A stretch of DNA of 64,000 nucleotides from Gordonia sp. KTR9 (GTDB lineage: Bacteria; Actinomycetota; Actinomycetes; Mycobacteriales; Mycobacteriaceae): NCBI RefSeq assembly GCF_000143885.2, contig NC_018581.1, positions 4,278,001 through 4,342,000 on the forward strand, written 5' to 3'. The translations under genes and the position numbers were made by a program. Numbering within the stretch: position 1 is the first letter of the stretch; every line of letters starts with the position of its first letter. This document shows, piece after piece, positions 26,756 through 34,583 of the stretch. The notes under the pieces are model-generated. The model made no database searches. It saw nothing but the letters and a program-made list of their open reading frames with translations, and was not told the origin of the DNA.

Positions 26756-27015
26756 CCCTTCGAGGCTCGTCGCTCCTCAGTATCTGCGGCCCGGCGGCCG
26801 TCGTGGACTACGAAAGATCACTCGTGAGCGTCCGAATTTCTTGCTCCCTGAGGTGCGAGCGAAGCGAGCCACGAAGGGCATCGCAAGGCAACTCACCAGG
26901 CCCTTCGTGGCTCGTCGACCTCGACGCGCTCCTTCGTCGCTTGCTCGGCCCGGCGGCTATCGCTCCTCGCACCTCAGGGACCAGTGGGCATGTGACTCTT
27001 TCGGATTAGGGAGCG
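26756..27015 (+). repeat. Dispersed intergenic repeat, copy A (about 260 bp)
   Basis: The block starts immediately after the DoxX stop (CCCTTCGAG...) and runs to GGATTAGGGAGCGG. It matches, in inverted orientation, the block at 35545-35771 over nearly its full length, with an extra segment of about 35 nt here (around 26917-26955). It contains an internal inverted repeat (GAGGTGCGAG ... CTCGCACCTC and GCCACGAAGGG ... CCCTTCGTGGC) able to form a long cruciform or RNA hairpin. The remaining bases to 27084 hold no gene. Confidence 0.85.
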
Positions 27016-27084
27016 GAGGGCGAGGCATCGCACCCCAGGGAGCGGAAGGCTCCACGGCGCCAACGGATTCGAGCACGGAGCCGG

Positions 27085-27816
27085 TCAACGGAGGCCGCGA
27101 TAGTGCGTGCGTACTTCCGGAGTCCGGTGCTCGAGTGCGTACGTCAGAGCGGTACGGCCCATCCGAGCCGCATTGTCGTCCAGGTAGCCGAGCAGCACGG
27201 TCTCATCGACCCGCTTGCCGACCTCGCGCAGCATCCAGCCGAACGCCTTCTGGATCAGATCGCGACGGTCGTCGCGGACGAACGGTGCCACGGCGAGCAG
27301 TGCCGTCGCATCCCCGTGCTTGATGAACGCGAAGGTCGCGATGATCCCGACACGTCGTCGCCAGAGGTCGGGGTCCCGCGCGTGCTGCGTGACGAGGTCG
27401 AGTTCTCCGGTGCGGCGGCAGTATTCGCCGAGGACCGGATCGGCGGAGGAGTCGACGAGATCCCAGTTGTCGACCCGGCCTCGGCGCACGGCGTCGAGAT
27501 AGAGGTCGACCCAGCCCCGCCCGTCGCCACCGCGACGCAGCTCGCTGTCGAACTCCTGGCGGAGGAGGAACAGCGCGATCAGCCGGTGCTCGTGGACCGG
27601 TGAGTCGAGCAGCTCGACGACCTGATCCGGCGCGATACCGCGGAACCTCGTCGCGATCTCGCGTTGCACGGGTACCCGGATTCCGAGGAATTCGTCGCCT
27701 TCCCCGTATCCACCCGGTCGGGCTTGGAAGAACGCGGCCTGTCCGCGTGCGAGCTCTGGATCCGCCACCTCGGCCGCCGCGTCGCGTACCTGCGCGGCGG
27801 TGGGCGCGTGCGACAT
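27085..27816 (-). CDS. AlkD-like DNA alkylation repair protein
   Basis: The 243-aa all-helical HEAT-like repeat protein matches the DNA_alkylation_repair (AlkD) family: FLGIRVPVQREIA near the N terminus, the NWDLVDSSADPVLG block with the conserved Trp-Asp pair, RRVGIIATFAFIKHGD and LIQKAFGWMLREVGKR. AlkD excises bulky or cationic alkylated bases without flipping them. Its ATG lies 7 nt after the stop of the upstream flavin reductase gene, so they share a transcript. Confidence 0.9.
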   Translation of the reverse strand: MSHAPTAAQVRDAAAEVADPELARGQAAFFQARPGGYGEGDEFLGIRVPVQREIATRFRGIAPDQVVELLDSPVHEHRLIALFLLRQEFDSELRRGGDGRGWVDLYLDAVRRGRVDNWDLVDSSADPVLGEYCRRTGELDLVTQHARDPDLWRRRVGIIATFAFIKHGDATALLAVAPFVRDDRRDLIQKAFGWMLREVGKRVDETVLLGYLDDNAARMGRTALTYALEHRTPEVRTHYRGLR

Positions 27817-27823
27817 GAGAGGC

Positions 27824-29017
27824 CTAGAGCAGATCCGCCACGGGCGTGGGGGTCTGGAGTTTCGGCCGGGTCTTCATCACCGCGCCCACCTTGCCCGCGC
27901 CCACCACCCCGGAGAGGACACCGTCCCGGCTGTAGTACGCGACGAACTTCTTGCCGTCGTCGTCGACGACGTGGACGTCGTCATCGGCGCGTGGTGCGCC
28001 GAGTACCTGGATCTTGACGTCGAACTGGTCGCTCCAGAAGTACGCGACCGACGCGGTGACCGCGTCGCCCCCGGTGATCTGATGGGCGACGACCGACGCC
28101 TGCTCGACCGTGTGATTCCAGTGTTCGACGCGGTGCGGAGTGCCGTCCTCGTCGAGCCAGTTGGCGACGTCGCCGAGTGCGTAGATGTTCTCGGCACTGG
28201 TGTGTCCGGTTGCGTCGCAGGCGATGCCACCCCCGACGTCGCGCGGGGCGAGTTCGATGCCGGAACCGTCGAGGTATCCCGTCACCGGCGTCGAACCGAT
28301 GCCGACGACCACGATGTCGGCGGGCAACGTGGTGCCGTCGGTGAGTTCGACGGCATGCACCCGGCCGTGGGAGACGACGATGGTCCCGACTCCGACGCCG
28401 GTCCGGAGATCGACGCCGTTCGCGACGTGCAGCCGCGACACCAGCGCGCCGATCTGTTCGCCCAGCGCCACGGCGAGCGGCGTCGGAGCCGGTTCGACGA
28501 GGCTGACGGCCACACCGCGTGCGGTGAGCCCGGCGGCCACCTCACATCCGATGAAACCGGCACCGATGACGACTGCGGTGCTCGCGGAATCGATCTCGTC
28601 GCGCAGCGCGACCGCGTCGTCGTAGGTGCGGAGCACGTGTACGCCCCGGACGTTCTCGGTGAGACCGGGAAACGGCCGCGGATCGAGGCCGGTGGCCAGC
28701 ACCAGGGTGCCGTAGGCGACGGTGGCGCCCGAGGCCAGCGTGATCGTCTGATCTGCCGGTGACACCGCGGTCACGGCCTCGCCCAGCCGCAGCGTGATGC
28801 CGGCTTCGTCATAGAACTCCGCGGGCTTGAGGTCGACGCGGTCGTCCTTGCCCAGCAGCACCGACTTCGACAGCGGCGGACGATCGTACGGCGGGTGGGC
28901 TTCGGCCCCCACGAGCGTGATCGGGTCCGTGAAACCGTTGTTCCGCAGGTTCTCCGCGACCCGGATTCCGCCCAGCCCGGCACCGACGACGACCACGCCC
29001 GCGCTCGATCCACTCAT
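27824..29017 (-). CDS. FAD-dependent ferredoxin/rubredoxin-type reductase
   Basis: This 397-aa two-dinucleotide-fold flavoprotein has VVVGAGLGGIRVAENLR (FAD), TGLDPRPFPG, GAGFIGCEVAAGL (NAD) and ALGDVANW near residue 270. The C-terminal reductase domain contains YFWSDQFDVKIQVLG. It belongs with putidaredoxin-reductase-like enzymes that feed cytochromes P450. From memory, a gene of this type (Rv0688) occupies the interval between tuf and the mft genes in M. tuberculosis, so this is probably its syntenic counterpart. The start MSGSSAGV is chosen over longer frames. Confidence 0.9.
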   Translation of the reverse strand: MSGSSAGVVVVGAGLGGIRVAENLRNNGFTDPITLVGAEAHPPYDRPPLSKSVLLGKDDRVDLKPAEFYDEAGITLRLGEAVTAVSPADQTITLASGATVAYGTLVLATGLDPRPFPGLTENVRGVHVLRTYDDAVALRDEIDSASTAVVIGAGFIGCEVAAGLTARGVAVSLVEPAPTPLAVALGEQIGALVSRLHVANGVDLRTGVGVGTIVVSHGRVHAVELTDGTTLPADIVVVGIGSTPVTGYLDGSGIELAPRDVGGGIACDATGHTSAENIYALGDVANWLDEDGTPHRVEHWNHTVEQASVVAHQITGGDAVTASVAYFWSDQFDVKIQVLGAPRADDDVHVVDDDGKKFVAYYSRDGVLSGVVGAGKVGAVMKTRPKLQTPTPVADLL

Positions 29018-29100
29018 CTCTCGTACCCTTCGTCGTCTCTCCCGGTCGACAGCCGTCTGCGCCCGGCGGTCGCGCGGACCGCCCGGGGACAACTCGTGTC

Positions 29101-29676
29101 TCAACGGGTCACATCGCCGACCGGTTGCAGGTCGGACAGCAGCCAATTCCCGTCGACCTTACGCATAAGTGCCCACCGCGCGGTAGGGGTCCGCGACGGT
29201 TTCGCATCGGCGGGCAGCCTAAAGCCTGTAGATTCACCGGGCGCGGTCGCGATGATCTCGTTCACGAACACGAGCACCCGCGCCCGGTCGGGACCGCTCT
29301 CGTGCAGGCCGGCACCGACGACCTCACCCGTCACCGAGACCGCCGACGCACGGACACCCGGCACCACGACATCGGCTCCGCGGTTGCGGTACTCCAGGCG
29401 GAGCGGGTCGGTGAGCAACGCGTCGGTCGCTCGGCGCCGGTCTGCGGGCTCGTCCGGCGAATAGGTGAGAACCGCACCGACGGCCGCCGACGCGGCCGTC
29501 AGGATCTCGGCGCGTCGCTCCTCGGTCGGATCGGAGTCAGGACGCAGCGCGCCCGCGCCGGCGATCACCGCGACCACGAGCAGCAGCACCGACGCGGCGG
29601 CCAGAAGCCGTATCCGGGTACGCTCGCGTCTGGCCGGGAGTGGCGGTAGCAACTCGCGGTCTCCGGTGGCGGTCAC
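29101..29676 (-). CDS. Mce-associated membrane protein (Mam-like) 1
   Basis: The 191-aa protein has a short charged N terminus, one transmembrane helix (about residues 25-45, LLAAASVLLLVVAVIAGAGAL) and an extracytoplasmic domain with the NTF2-like Mam pattern (AVLTYSPDEPADRRRATDALLT, VVGAGLHESG, WALMRKVDGNWLLSDLQ). Such proteins stabilise Mce lipid importers. The start is GTG 29676, overlapping the upstream gene stop. It is the last of four tandem Mam-like genes, with no yrbE or mce gene nearby. Confidence 0.83.
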   Translation of the reverse strand: MTATGDRELLPPLPARRERTRIRLLAAASVLLLVVAVIAGAGALRPDSDPTEERRAEILTAASAAVGAVLTYSPDEPADRRRATDALLTDPLRLEYRNRGADVVVPGVRASAVSVTGEVVGAGLHESGPDRARVLVFVNEIIATAPGESTGFRLPADAKPSRTPTARWALMRKVDGNWLLSDLQPVGDVTR

Positions 29677-30311
29677 GGACGCCTCGCCTGGGCGATCTTC
29701 CAACCGTCTTCGGTGAGGGTCATCGTGACCAGCGCCGTGACCCGCTCGCCGGTGGTGTCGACCCCGGACCCGTCCCCCGACTCACCCAGGAGGGCCGGAT
29801 TCGTCGCGTCGGCGACCACCAGCACGTCGACGTCGGCACCGATCTCGTCGGATGTCGGGTCCGTGACGAGCCCTGCCGACACCACCTGTCCGACACTCGA
29901 ATCCGTCTGCCCGCCCACCTCCGCGACCAGGGCGTCGCGGGCTGCCTCGATCCGCTCCCGCTGGGCTCCGGTGCTCACCTCGGCGACAGCGGTCACGTAG
30001 CCCTCGGGATCGGCAGGGTCGGCGGTGAGCATGACGGTGACGGCGCCGCGTGCGGACGCGAGTACGTCGTTCGTCAGCTCCGTCGCCTCGTGCTGCCCGC
30101 GGATCTGCCAGCTCAGCACGCCGGCCACCGCGACCAGGACCAGCACGGCGAGTGCCGCTGCGACGAGGGTCCGGCGCAGCAGGCGTGTCCGACGTATCGC
30201 ACGCGACCGAAGGGCCGGGGCGGCGGCGATCCGGGCGGTGCGCGCCCGGCGCACCGCCGTGTCGACCCGCTCACGGGCGAGTTCGACTCTGGTGGCGCCG
30301 GTCTCGTTCAT
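29673..30311 (-). CDS. Mce-associated membrane protein (Mam-like) 2
   Basis: This protein of about 212 aa has a long Arg-rich N-terminal tail, a single transmembrane helix (TLVAAALAVLVLVAVAGVLSW) and a Mam-like outer domain (GAVTVMLTADPADPEGYVTAV ... VSAGLVTDP ... VTMTLTEDGWKIAQ). ATG 30311 follows GGGGGTGG and is preferred; a GTG 9 nt upstream is also possible. It overlaps the next Mam gene. Partner Mce components are not in the window. Confidence 0.82.
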   Translation of the reverse strand: MNETGATRVELARERVDTAVRRARTARIAAAPALRSRAIRRTRLLRRTLVAAALAVLVLVAVAGVLSWQIRGQHEATELTNDVLASARGAVTVMLTADPADPEGYVTAVAEVSTGAQRERIEAARDALVAEVGGQTDSSVGQVVSAGLVTDPTSDEIGADVDVLVVADATNPALLGESGDGSGVDTTGERVTALVTMTLTEDGWKIAQARRP

Positions 30312-30342
30312 TCCCGCCACCCCCGGAGGCCGTGGAGCGCGG

Positions 30343-30882
30343 TCATCCGATCACATCCGCGGCGGAGAGACGCCACGCGTCGCCCGAGCGCACGAACCGG
30401 GCGAGGACCGAACGGCGCACCGTCGTCGCCGGCCGGTCGGCGGAGCGAACGGTCACCGCGACGCGTAACAACGCTTCCCCCTCCTGCGCGTCGGCCGCGA
30501 CGATGCTGACGATCTCGGGTCGCCAGGTCACCGACGACGTTCCCTCGGGCGGCGGTCGATCGAGCTGGGCACCGTAGCTGTCCGTGAAGTCCTCGGCGAC
30601 CAGGGCTCGCGCACGGGCACGGTCCTGCTGCCACCTTTCCGCGTCGACGGAGAAGACCTCCGAGACGATCGCACCGGCCTGCGTCCGCAGCTCGTCCCGG
30701 CTCTCCGCGACATCGGCGCCCGCTCGCTGCGAATCCCACAGCGCGAGCACGACGACGAGCGTCGTCACCAGAACGACCGTCGCGATCACGATGCGGACAG
30801 CTGCGACGCGCGCGGAGACGGTCCGCGCCGTCGCCCGTCCCGGGTGTCCTCCGGCCGCTCCGGATGTCGTCGTCGGTCTCAT
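30343..30882 (-). CDS. Mce-associated membrane protein (Mam-like) 3
   Basis: The 179-aa protein has one transmembrane helix near residues 30-48 (IVIATVVLVTTLVVVLALW), an amphipathic stretch (AGAIVSEVFSVDAERWQQDRARARAL) and a C-terminal sheet with the FVRSGDAWRLSAADVIG ending typical of Mam proteins. Its ATG overlaps the stop of the upstream Mam gene (ATGA). A gap of about 31 nt separates it from Mam 2. Confidence 0.82.
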   Translation of the reverse strand: MRPTTTSGAAGGHPGRATARTVSARVAAVRIVIATVVLVTTLVVVLALWDSQRAGADVAESRDELRTQAGAIVSEVFSVDAERWQQDRARARALVAEDFTDSYGAQLDRPPPEGTSSVTWRPEIVSIVAADAQEGEALLRVAVTVRSADRPATTVRRSVLARFVRSGDAWRLSAADVIG

Positions 30883-31502
30883 GGGAGGTACTGCACCGCC
30901 CCGAGTTTGAGGCTGCCGTCGTCCGGTGTGACAAGGACCCGCAACCGGAATCTGCGTGCCTGGTCGTCGGTCTCATCCGGTGAGCCGGGGCGCGCGAACA
31001 CGACGGTGGCGGCGATGAGGACCGTGGCGGAGTCCCCGTCCCGGGCCGATATCCCGGTGCCGTCGACCGAGGACTCCGCGACAGTGCCGTTGGCACGGAC
31101 GAATTCGGTGTAGCTGTCCGCGGACTGGGCGAACTCGTCATAGAAGGCCCCTGTGGCACCGGCGAGGATCCGCTGGGCTCGCCGGTCATCGCGGCTGTCC
31201 GGCGCGATGAGCACTTCGACCCGTTCGGCTGCGGCCGACTGGAGTTCGGCGTCGGAGTAGCGCGCACGGTCTCGCGTCCACGCGGTCACCGCGACCGCGG
31301 CCAGCGCGAGGGCCACGACGAGTACGAGGACCGCGACGACCCACCGCCGCCGGGGAAGGCGACGCCGGAGTCCGGCGTCCACCTCGATCCTGTGCAATTC
31401 GTCCAGTGCCTCGCGCAGCTCGCGTCTGGCCGCCCGATCGGCAGCGATGTCGCGCGCCCCGGACGAGGCCGCCGGCCGACCACTCGTGTCCGCCACCTTC
31501 AC
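30879..31502 (-). CDS. Mce-associated membrane protein (Mam-like) 4
   Basis: This 207-aa protein begins with a helical N-terminal segment (RRELREALDELHRIEVDAGLRRRL), then a transmembrane helix (WVVAVLVLVVALALAAVAV) and a Mam outer domain (AGATGAFYDEFAQSADSYTEFV). The start is GTG 31502, overlapping the SDR stop (GTGA), so it is translationally coupled to that enzyme. The family assignment is by architecture and residue pattern. Confidence 0.82.
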   Translation of the reverse strand: MKVADTSGRPAASSGARDIAADRAARRELREALDELHRIEVDAGLRRRLPRRRWVVAVLVLVVALALAAVAVTAWTRDRARYSDAELQSAAAERVEVLIAPDSRDDRRAQRILAGATGAFYDEFAQSADSYTEFVRANGTVAESSVDGTGISARDGDSATVLIAATVVFARPGSPDETDDQARRFRLRVLVTPDDGSLKLGAVQYLP

Positions 31503-32428
31503 GACGACAGGGGCGTGCTCTCCTGGGGCTGCGTCAGGCTCGCGCCCACCGCCCTAGTGTCGACCTTCTCGCCGCGGATCCGGCTGGAGTATGCGGCGCG
31601 GGCCTGTTGGTCGGGGCTCAGGAAGATCGAGTCGAGCTTGGTCAGCTTGCGCGAGAGACGCTTCATCGCCTGCGGGAACAGCGGACTCGACTCGGCCCAT
31701 CGCATCGACCGCGGCGCGTAGACCCGGGTGACCGGCCGCGCGATCGTCTGCACGACGATCGAGGCCACCTCGCCGGGCTCGACGGTCTGGATGAACTTGT
31801 TGGTCTGCAGGCCCGAGATCAGGGCGGTACGGGTGAATGTCGGGAGCACCGCGCTGACCGTGACGCCCTGCGGTTCGAGTTCGGCGCCGAGCGCCTCGGA
31901 GAACTCGATGACGGCCGCCTTGGCGCCGTTGTAGATCGTGAGACCGGGGGTCGGGATGCGTCCGGCCGTCGATGCGATGTTCACGATGTGACCGGCGCGG
32001 CGCGGCGCCATCCGGCGGGCCGCCTCCTGGCAGCCGATGATCACGCCGAGCACGTCGATCTCGTAGGTGCGGCGGATGATCGTGTCGTCATAGGACAGGA
32101 ACGGGCCGACCGGCATGATCCCCGCGTTGTTCACGAGCACGTCGATCGGTCCCAGCCGCGCCTCGACCTCGGTCAGGAAGGCGTCGAAGGACTCGCGCTT
32201 GGTCACGTCCACCTCGATGCCCTCGATGCCGAGGTCGGCGGCGGCCTTGCCCACGGCTTCCGAATCCACATCGCCGATGGCCACCTTGGCGCCCGCGTCG
32301 AACAGCTGCGTCGCGGTCTCGAATCCGATGCCGCGCGCGCCACCGGTGACGACCACGACCTTGTCCCGTAACGCGGCGCGGATGGCGTCGTGATCGGGTG
32401 TTCGGGACAGCCTGTCGCGCAGACTCAT
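31499..32428 (-). CDS. Short-chain dehydrogenase/reductase coupled to the Mam genes
   Basis: The 309-aa SDR has TGGARGIG, DVDSEAVG at the end of beta-2, NNAGIMPVGPF and the catalytic site NIASTAGRIPTPGLTIYNGAK (Tyr-x3-Lys). A C-terminal extension of about 60 residues (FPQAMKRLSRKLTKLDSIF) resembles SDRs that act on long acyl or steroid substrates. It heads the operon that continues with four Mam-like genes and lies 81 nt downstream of a TetR gene. A role in modifying an imported lipid is inference. Confidence 0.87.
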   Translation of the reverse strand: MSLRDRLSRTPDHDAIRAALRDKVVVVTGGARGIGFETATQLFDAGAKVAIGDVDSEAVGKAAADLGIEGIEVDVTKRESFDAFLTEVEARLGPIDVLVNNAGIMPVGPFLSYDDTIIRRTYEIDVLGVIIGCQEAARRMAPRRAGHIVNIASTAGRIPTPGLTIYNGAKAAVIEFSEALGAELEPQGVTVSAVLPTFTRTALISGLQTNKFIQTVEPGEVASIVVQTIARPVTRVYAPRSMRWAESSPLFPQAMKRLSRKLTKLDSIFLSPDQQARAAYSSRIRGEKVDTRAVGASLTQPQESTPLSS

Positions 32429-32509
32429 TGGATCTCCTTCGGTGGGTGCGGACTTCGAACAGCGGGCGCGGGGTGCGACGGACCGGGCCCGTTCATCCCC
32501 GGCCGGGGT

Positions 32510-33142
32510 TCACCAGATCATCGGCGCCAGGAACTTCGACGCGAAGTCCCGAACGCGCTGCGGTTCGTTACGGGCGGGGTCCGAGGGCGGCGTCTCCAGG
32601 AGCGAGATCACCAGCCGCACATGGATCTCCACTGCTTCCAGCAGATCTTCGACGGGCATCTGCGCGCCCTCGTCGCGGAGTGTGGCAGCAACCCGGTCGG
32701 TGACCATGTCGATGAACAACGACGTCATCTTCGCGGTGACGCTCTTGATCTCGGAGTCGGTGAGGACGATGCGGCTGAGCAACGGGTCGGAGTTGACCCA
32801 TTCGGCGCCGACGGCGAATGCCTCCACCAGCGCGGCCTTCGGGCCGAGGCCCTTCACCGAGGCCTCGAGCTTCTGCATGCCGGTCTCGTAGGCGTCGTTC
32901 GCCACCGCGTAGAGCAGCGCGTCCTTGTTGGGGAAGCGACGGTACAACGTACTGCGGCTCACCCCGGCGCGGGCGGCGACCTCGTCGATGTTGGCGCGGC
33001 GGACGCCGACCTCGGCGAACTCGGCCCCGGCAGCGGCGAGGATCGCCGCTTCCTGGTCGGCCGGGCTGGCGGTGTTGCGGACCTTCCGTGTCGACGTCCT
33101 GGCCCTGCTGTCGGTCTTCGTTCCGGTGTCTGCCACGGTCAT
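32510..33142 (-). CDS. TetR family transcriptional regulator
   Basis: The 210-aa protein has a charged N-terminal tail, a TetR helix-turn-helix at about residues 30-75 (GVRRANIDEVAARAGVSRSTLYRRFPNKDALLYA) and a helical ligand domain. Its ATG at 33142 overlaps the stop of a small upstream gene (ATGA). It probably regulates the downstream SDR-Mam operon; the repeat-rich region at 34541-34565 upstream of menC is another possible target. Confidence 0.88.
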   Translation of the reverse strand: MTVADTGTKTDSRARTSTRKVRNTASPADQEAAILAAAGAEFAEVGVRRANIDEVAARAGVSRSTLYRRFPNKDALLYAVANDAYETGMQKLEASVKGLGPKAALVEAFAVGAEWVNSDPLLSRIVLTDSEIKSVTAKMTSLFIDMVTDRVAATLRDEGAQMPVEDLLEAVEIHVRLVISLLETPPSDPARNEPQRVRDFASKFLAPMIW

Positions 33143-33378
33143 CGCCGCCACACCGTGACAGGGAGCTCGTCCTCCGCGGGTACCGGCCACTGGTTGCCGC
33201 CCAGCCTGCGCTGCGTGATCGTCGTGATCTCCATCTGGTCAAAATACAACCCGGGGCCTGCGTGCACGCGGTCGCCGAGAGCGCCGCCCGCGGCCATCGC
33301 CACGACTTGGTCCGAGCAGGAGGTACCGGGCAGACCCATCCCCGTCGGCGCAGCCGCCAGATCCGAAGCCATGCTCAT
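33139..33378 (-). CDS. Small protein of unknown function coupled to TetR
   Basis: A 79-aa frame starts at MSMASDLAAAPTG after GAGAGGG and ends PVTVWRR, with its stop overlapping the TetR ATG (ATGA). The overlap, the ribosome site and the high third-position GC support a real gene. I do not recognise the family: there is no signal peptide or membrane helix, one Cys (GTSCSDQ), and a polar C-terminal half. It lies 93 nt downstream of menC. Confidence 0.55.
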   Translation of the reverse strand: MSMASDLAAAPTGMGLPGTSCSDQVVAMAAGGALGDRVHAGPGLYFDQMEITTITQRRLGGNQWPVPAEDELPVTVWRR

Positions 33379-33471
33379 CCCTCTCCCGCTCGAGTTGTCC
33401 GTGAAGCGTCGGCCACACTGTGACCCACATCGCATCCTAGACCATGATGAGACAGATCGGAAAAAGCGTTC

Positions 33472-34500
33472 CTATCGAGCGGCGTGGGCGTCGGCGTTCC
33501 AGCGCGCCGCGAGCAGCCGATGGCACCGCCGCACACGCTCCCGCCACCAGTGCTGCCGATCCGGCCCGACCGCGAGCCCGGCCGTCGCCACGGAGGCGCC
33601 GGGGCCGAACCATCGAACTCCGACCGTGCCGTCGACCATCTGGAACGACGCCGCGACATCCGCGGTGAGCAGCGATCCGGTTCCCAGTCCGCACGCGAGT
33701 TCCAGGCGCGGCAGGGCAGCAGCGGCGGCGACGCCCGCGGCCATCCCGACCGCGCTGTCAAGGGCGCTCGAGACCACGATCTCGAGTCCGAGGTCGTCGG
33801 CGAGGTCGAGGGTCGCCCGCATCCCGCCGAGCGGAGCCACCTTGACCACGGCGACGTCCGCGGCGTCGGCGGCCACCACTCGATACGGGTCCTCGGCTTT
33901 TCTGATCGATTCGTCGGCGGCGATCGGCACCGACACCGATCGACGCACCGCAGCCAGTTCCTCGACTGTGCGACAAGGCTGTTCCGCGTACTCGACGTCT
34001 CCGATGGCACGCAACGCGGCGACGGCCTCGTCGACGGTCCAGCCCCCGTTCGCATCGACGCGGACCCGGTCGATGACCGCTCGCGTCGCCGCGACCCGCG
34101 CGACGTCGTCGTCGAGCGTCTGACCGGGTTCGGCGACCTTGACCTTCGCGGTCCCCGCGCCGGGGTAACGCTCCAGCAGGGTGGCGACCTCGTCGGCGGG
34201 GATCGCGGGCACGGTCGCATTGACCGGGACGGTCTCGCGAACGGCGCCGGGGGGCCCGACCCAGGCGGCCTCGAGGCCGGCCCGCAACCACGACGACGCC
34301 TCCTTGTCGTCGTATTCGACGAACGGCCCGAACTCACCCCATCCCGCCGGCCCGGCGAAGATCATCGTCTCCCGGGCGGTCAGGCCGCGGAACCTCGTGC
34401 GCATCGGCAGCCGTACTGCGACCGCGGAGGCGAGGACGTCCTCGACGTCGGGAAGCGCCCAGTCCTGCCGTCGTGTCTCCCGTTGTCGGCCGCGCGTCAT
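33472..34500 (-). CDS. menC: o-Succinylbenzoate synthase (enolase superfamily)
   Basis: The 342-aa enolase-superfamily protein has the MenC catalytic set: KVKV (acid-base Lys), VDANGGW (metal Asp), YAEQPC (metal Glu), ADESIRK (metal Asp) and VVKVAPLGG (second Lys). It dehydrates SHCHC to o-succinylbenzoate in menaquinone synthesis. A dipeptide epimerase is a less likely alternative because the C-terminal motif fits actinobacterial MenC. No other men gene is present. It is divergent from the MpaB-like oxygenase. Confidence 0.9.
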   Translation of the reverse strand: MTRGRQRETRRQDWALPDVEDVLASAVAVRLPMRTRFRGLTARETMIFAGPAGWGEFGPFVEYDDKEASSWLRAGLEAAWVGPPGAVRETVPVNATVPAIPADEVATLLERYPGAGTAKVKVAEPGQTLDDDVARVAATRAVIDRVRVDANGGWTVDEAVAALRAIGDVEYAEQPCRTVEELAAVRRSVSVPIAADESIRKAEDPYRVVAADAADVAVVKVAPLGGMRATLDLADDLGLEIVVSSALDSAVGMAAGVAAAAALPRLELACGLGTGSLLTADVAASFQMVDGTVGVRWFGPGASVATAGLAVGPDRQHWWRERVRRCHRLLAARWNADAHAAR

Positions 34501-34540
34501 CGGACCTCCCTCTCCGCATGCGGATCACCCGCGTCGTTGA

Positions 34541-34565
34541 AACAACCTTCCAAGTTTGTTCCAAG
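34541..34565. promoter_or_regulatory. Repeat-rich site in the menC-mpaB-like divergent promoter
   Basis: AACAA (34541-34545) and TTGTT (34556-34560) form a 20-bp dyad. The heptamer TTCCAAG occurs twice, at 34548-34554 and 34559-34565, exactly 11 nt apart, which is one helical turn. The block is 18 nt before the oxygenase ATG. It may be a regulator-binding site. Confidence 0.45.
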
Positions 34566-34583
34566 TGCGATATTCTCGCCGCC

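Noticed and set aside
26756..27015. Insertion sequence or its remnant
   Set aside because: No transposase fragment, terminal inverted repeats or target duplication is visible; it behaves as a non-coding repeat at gene ends.
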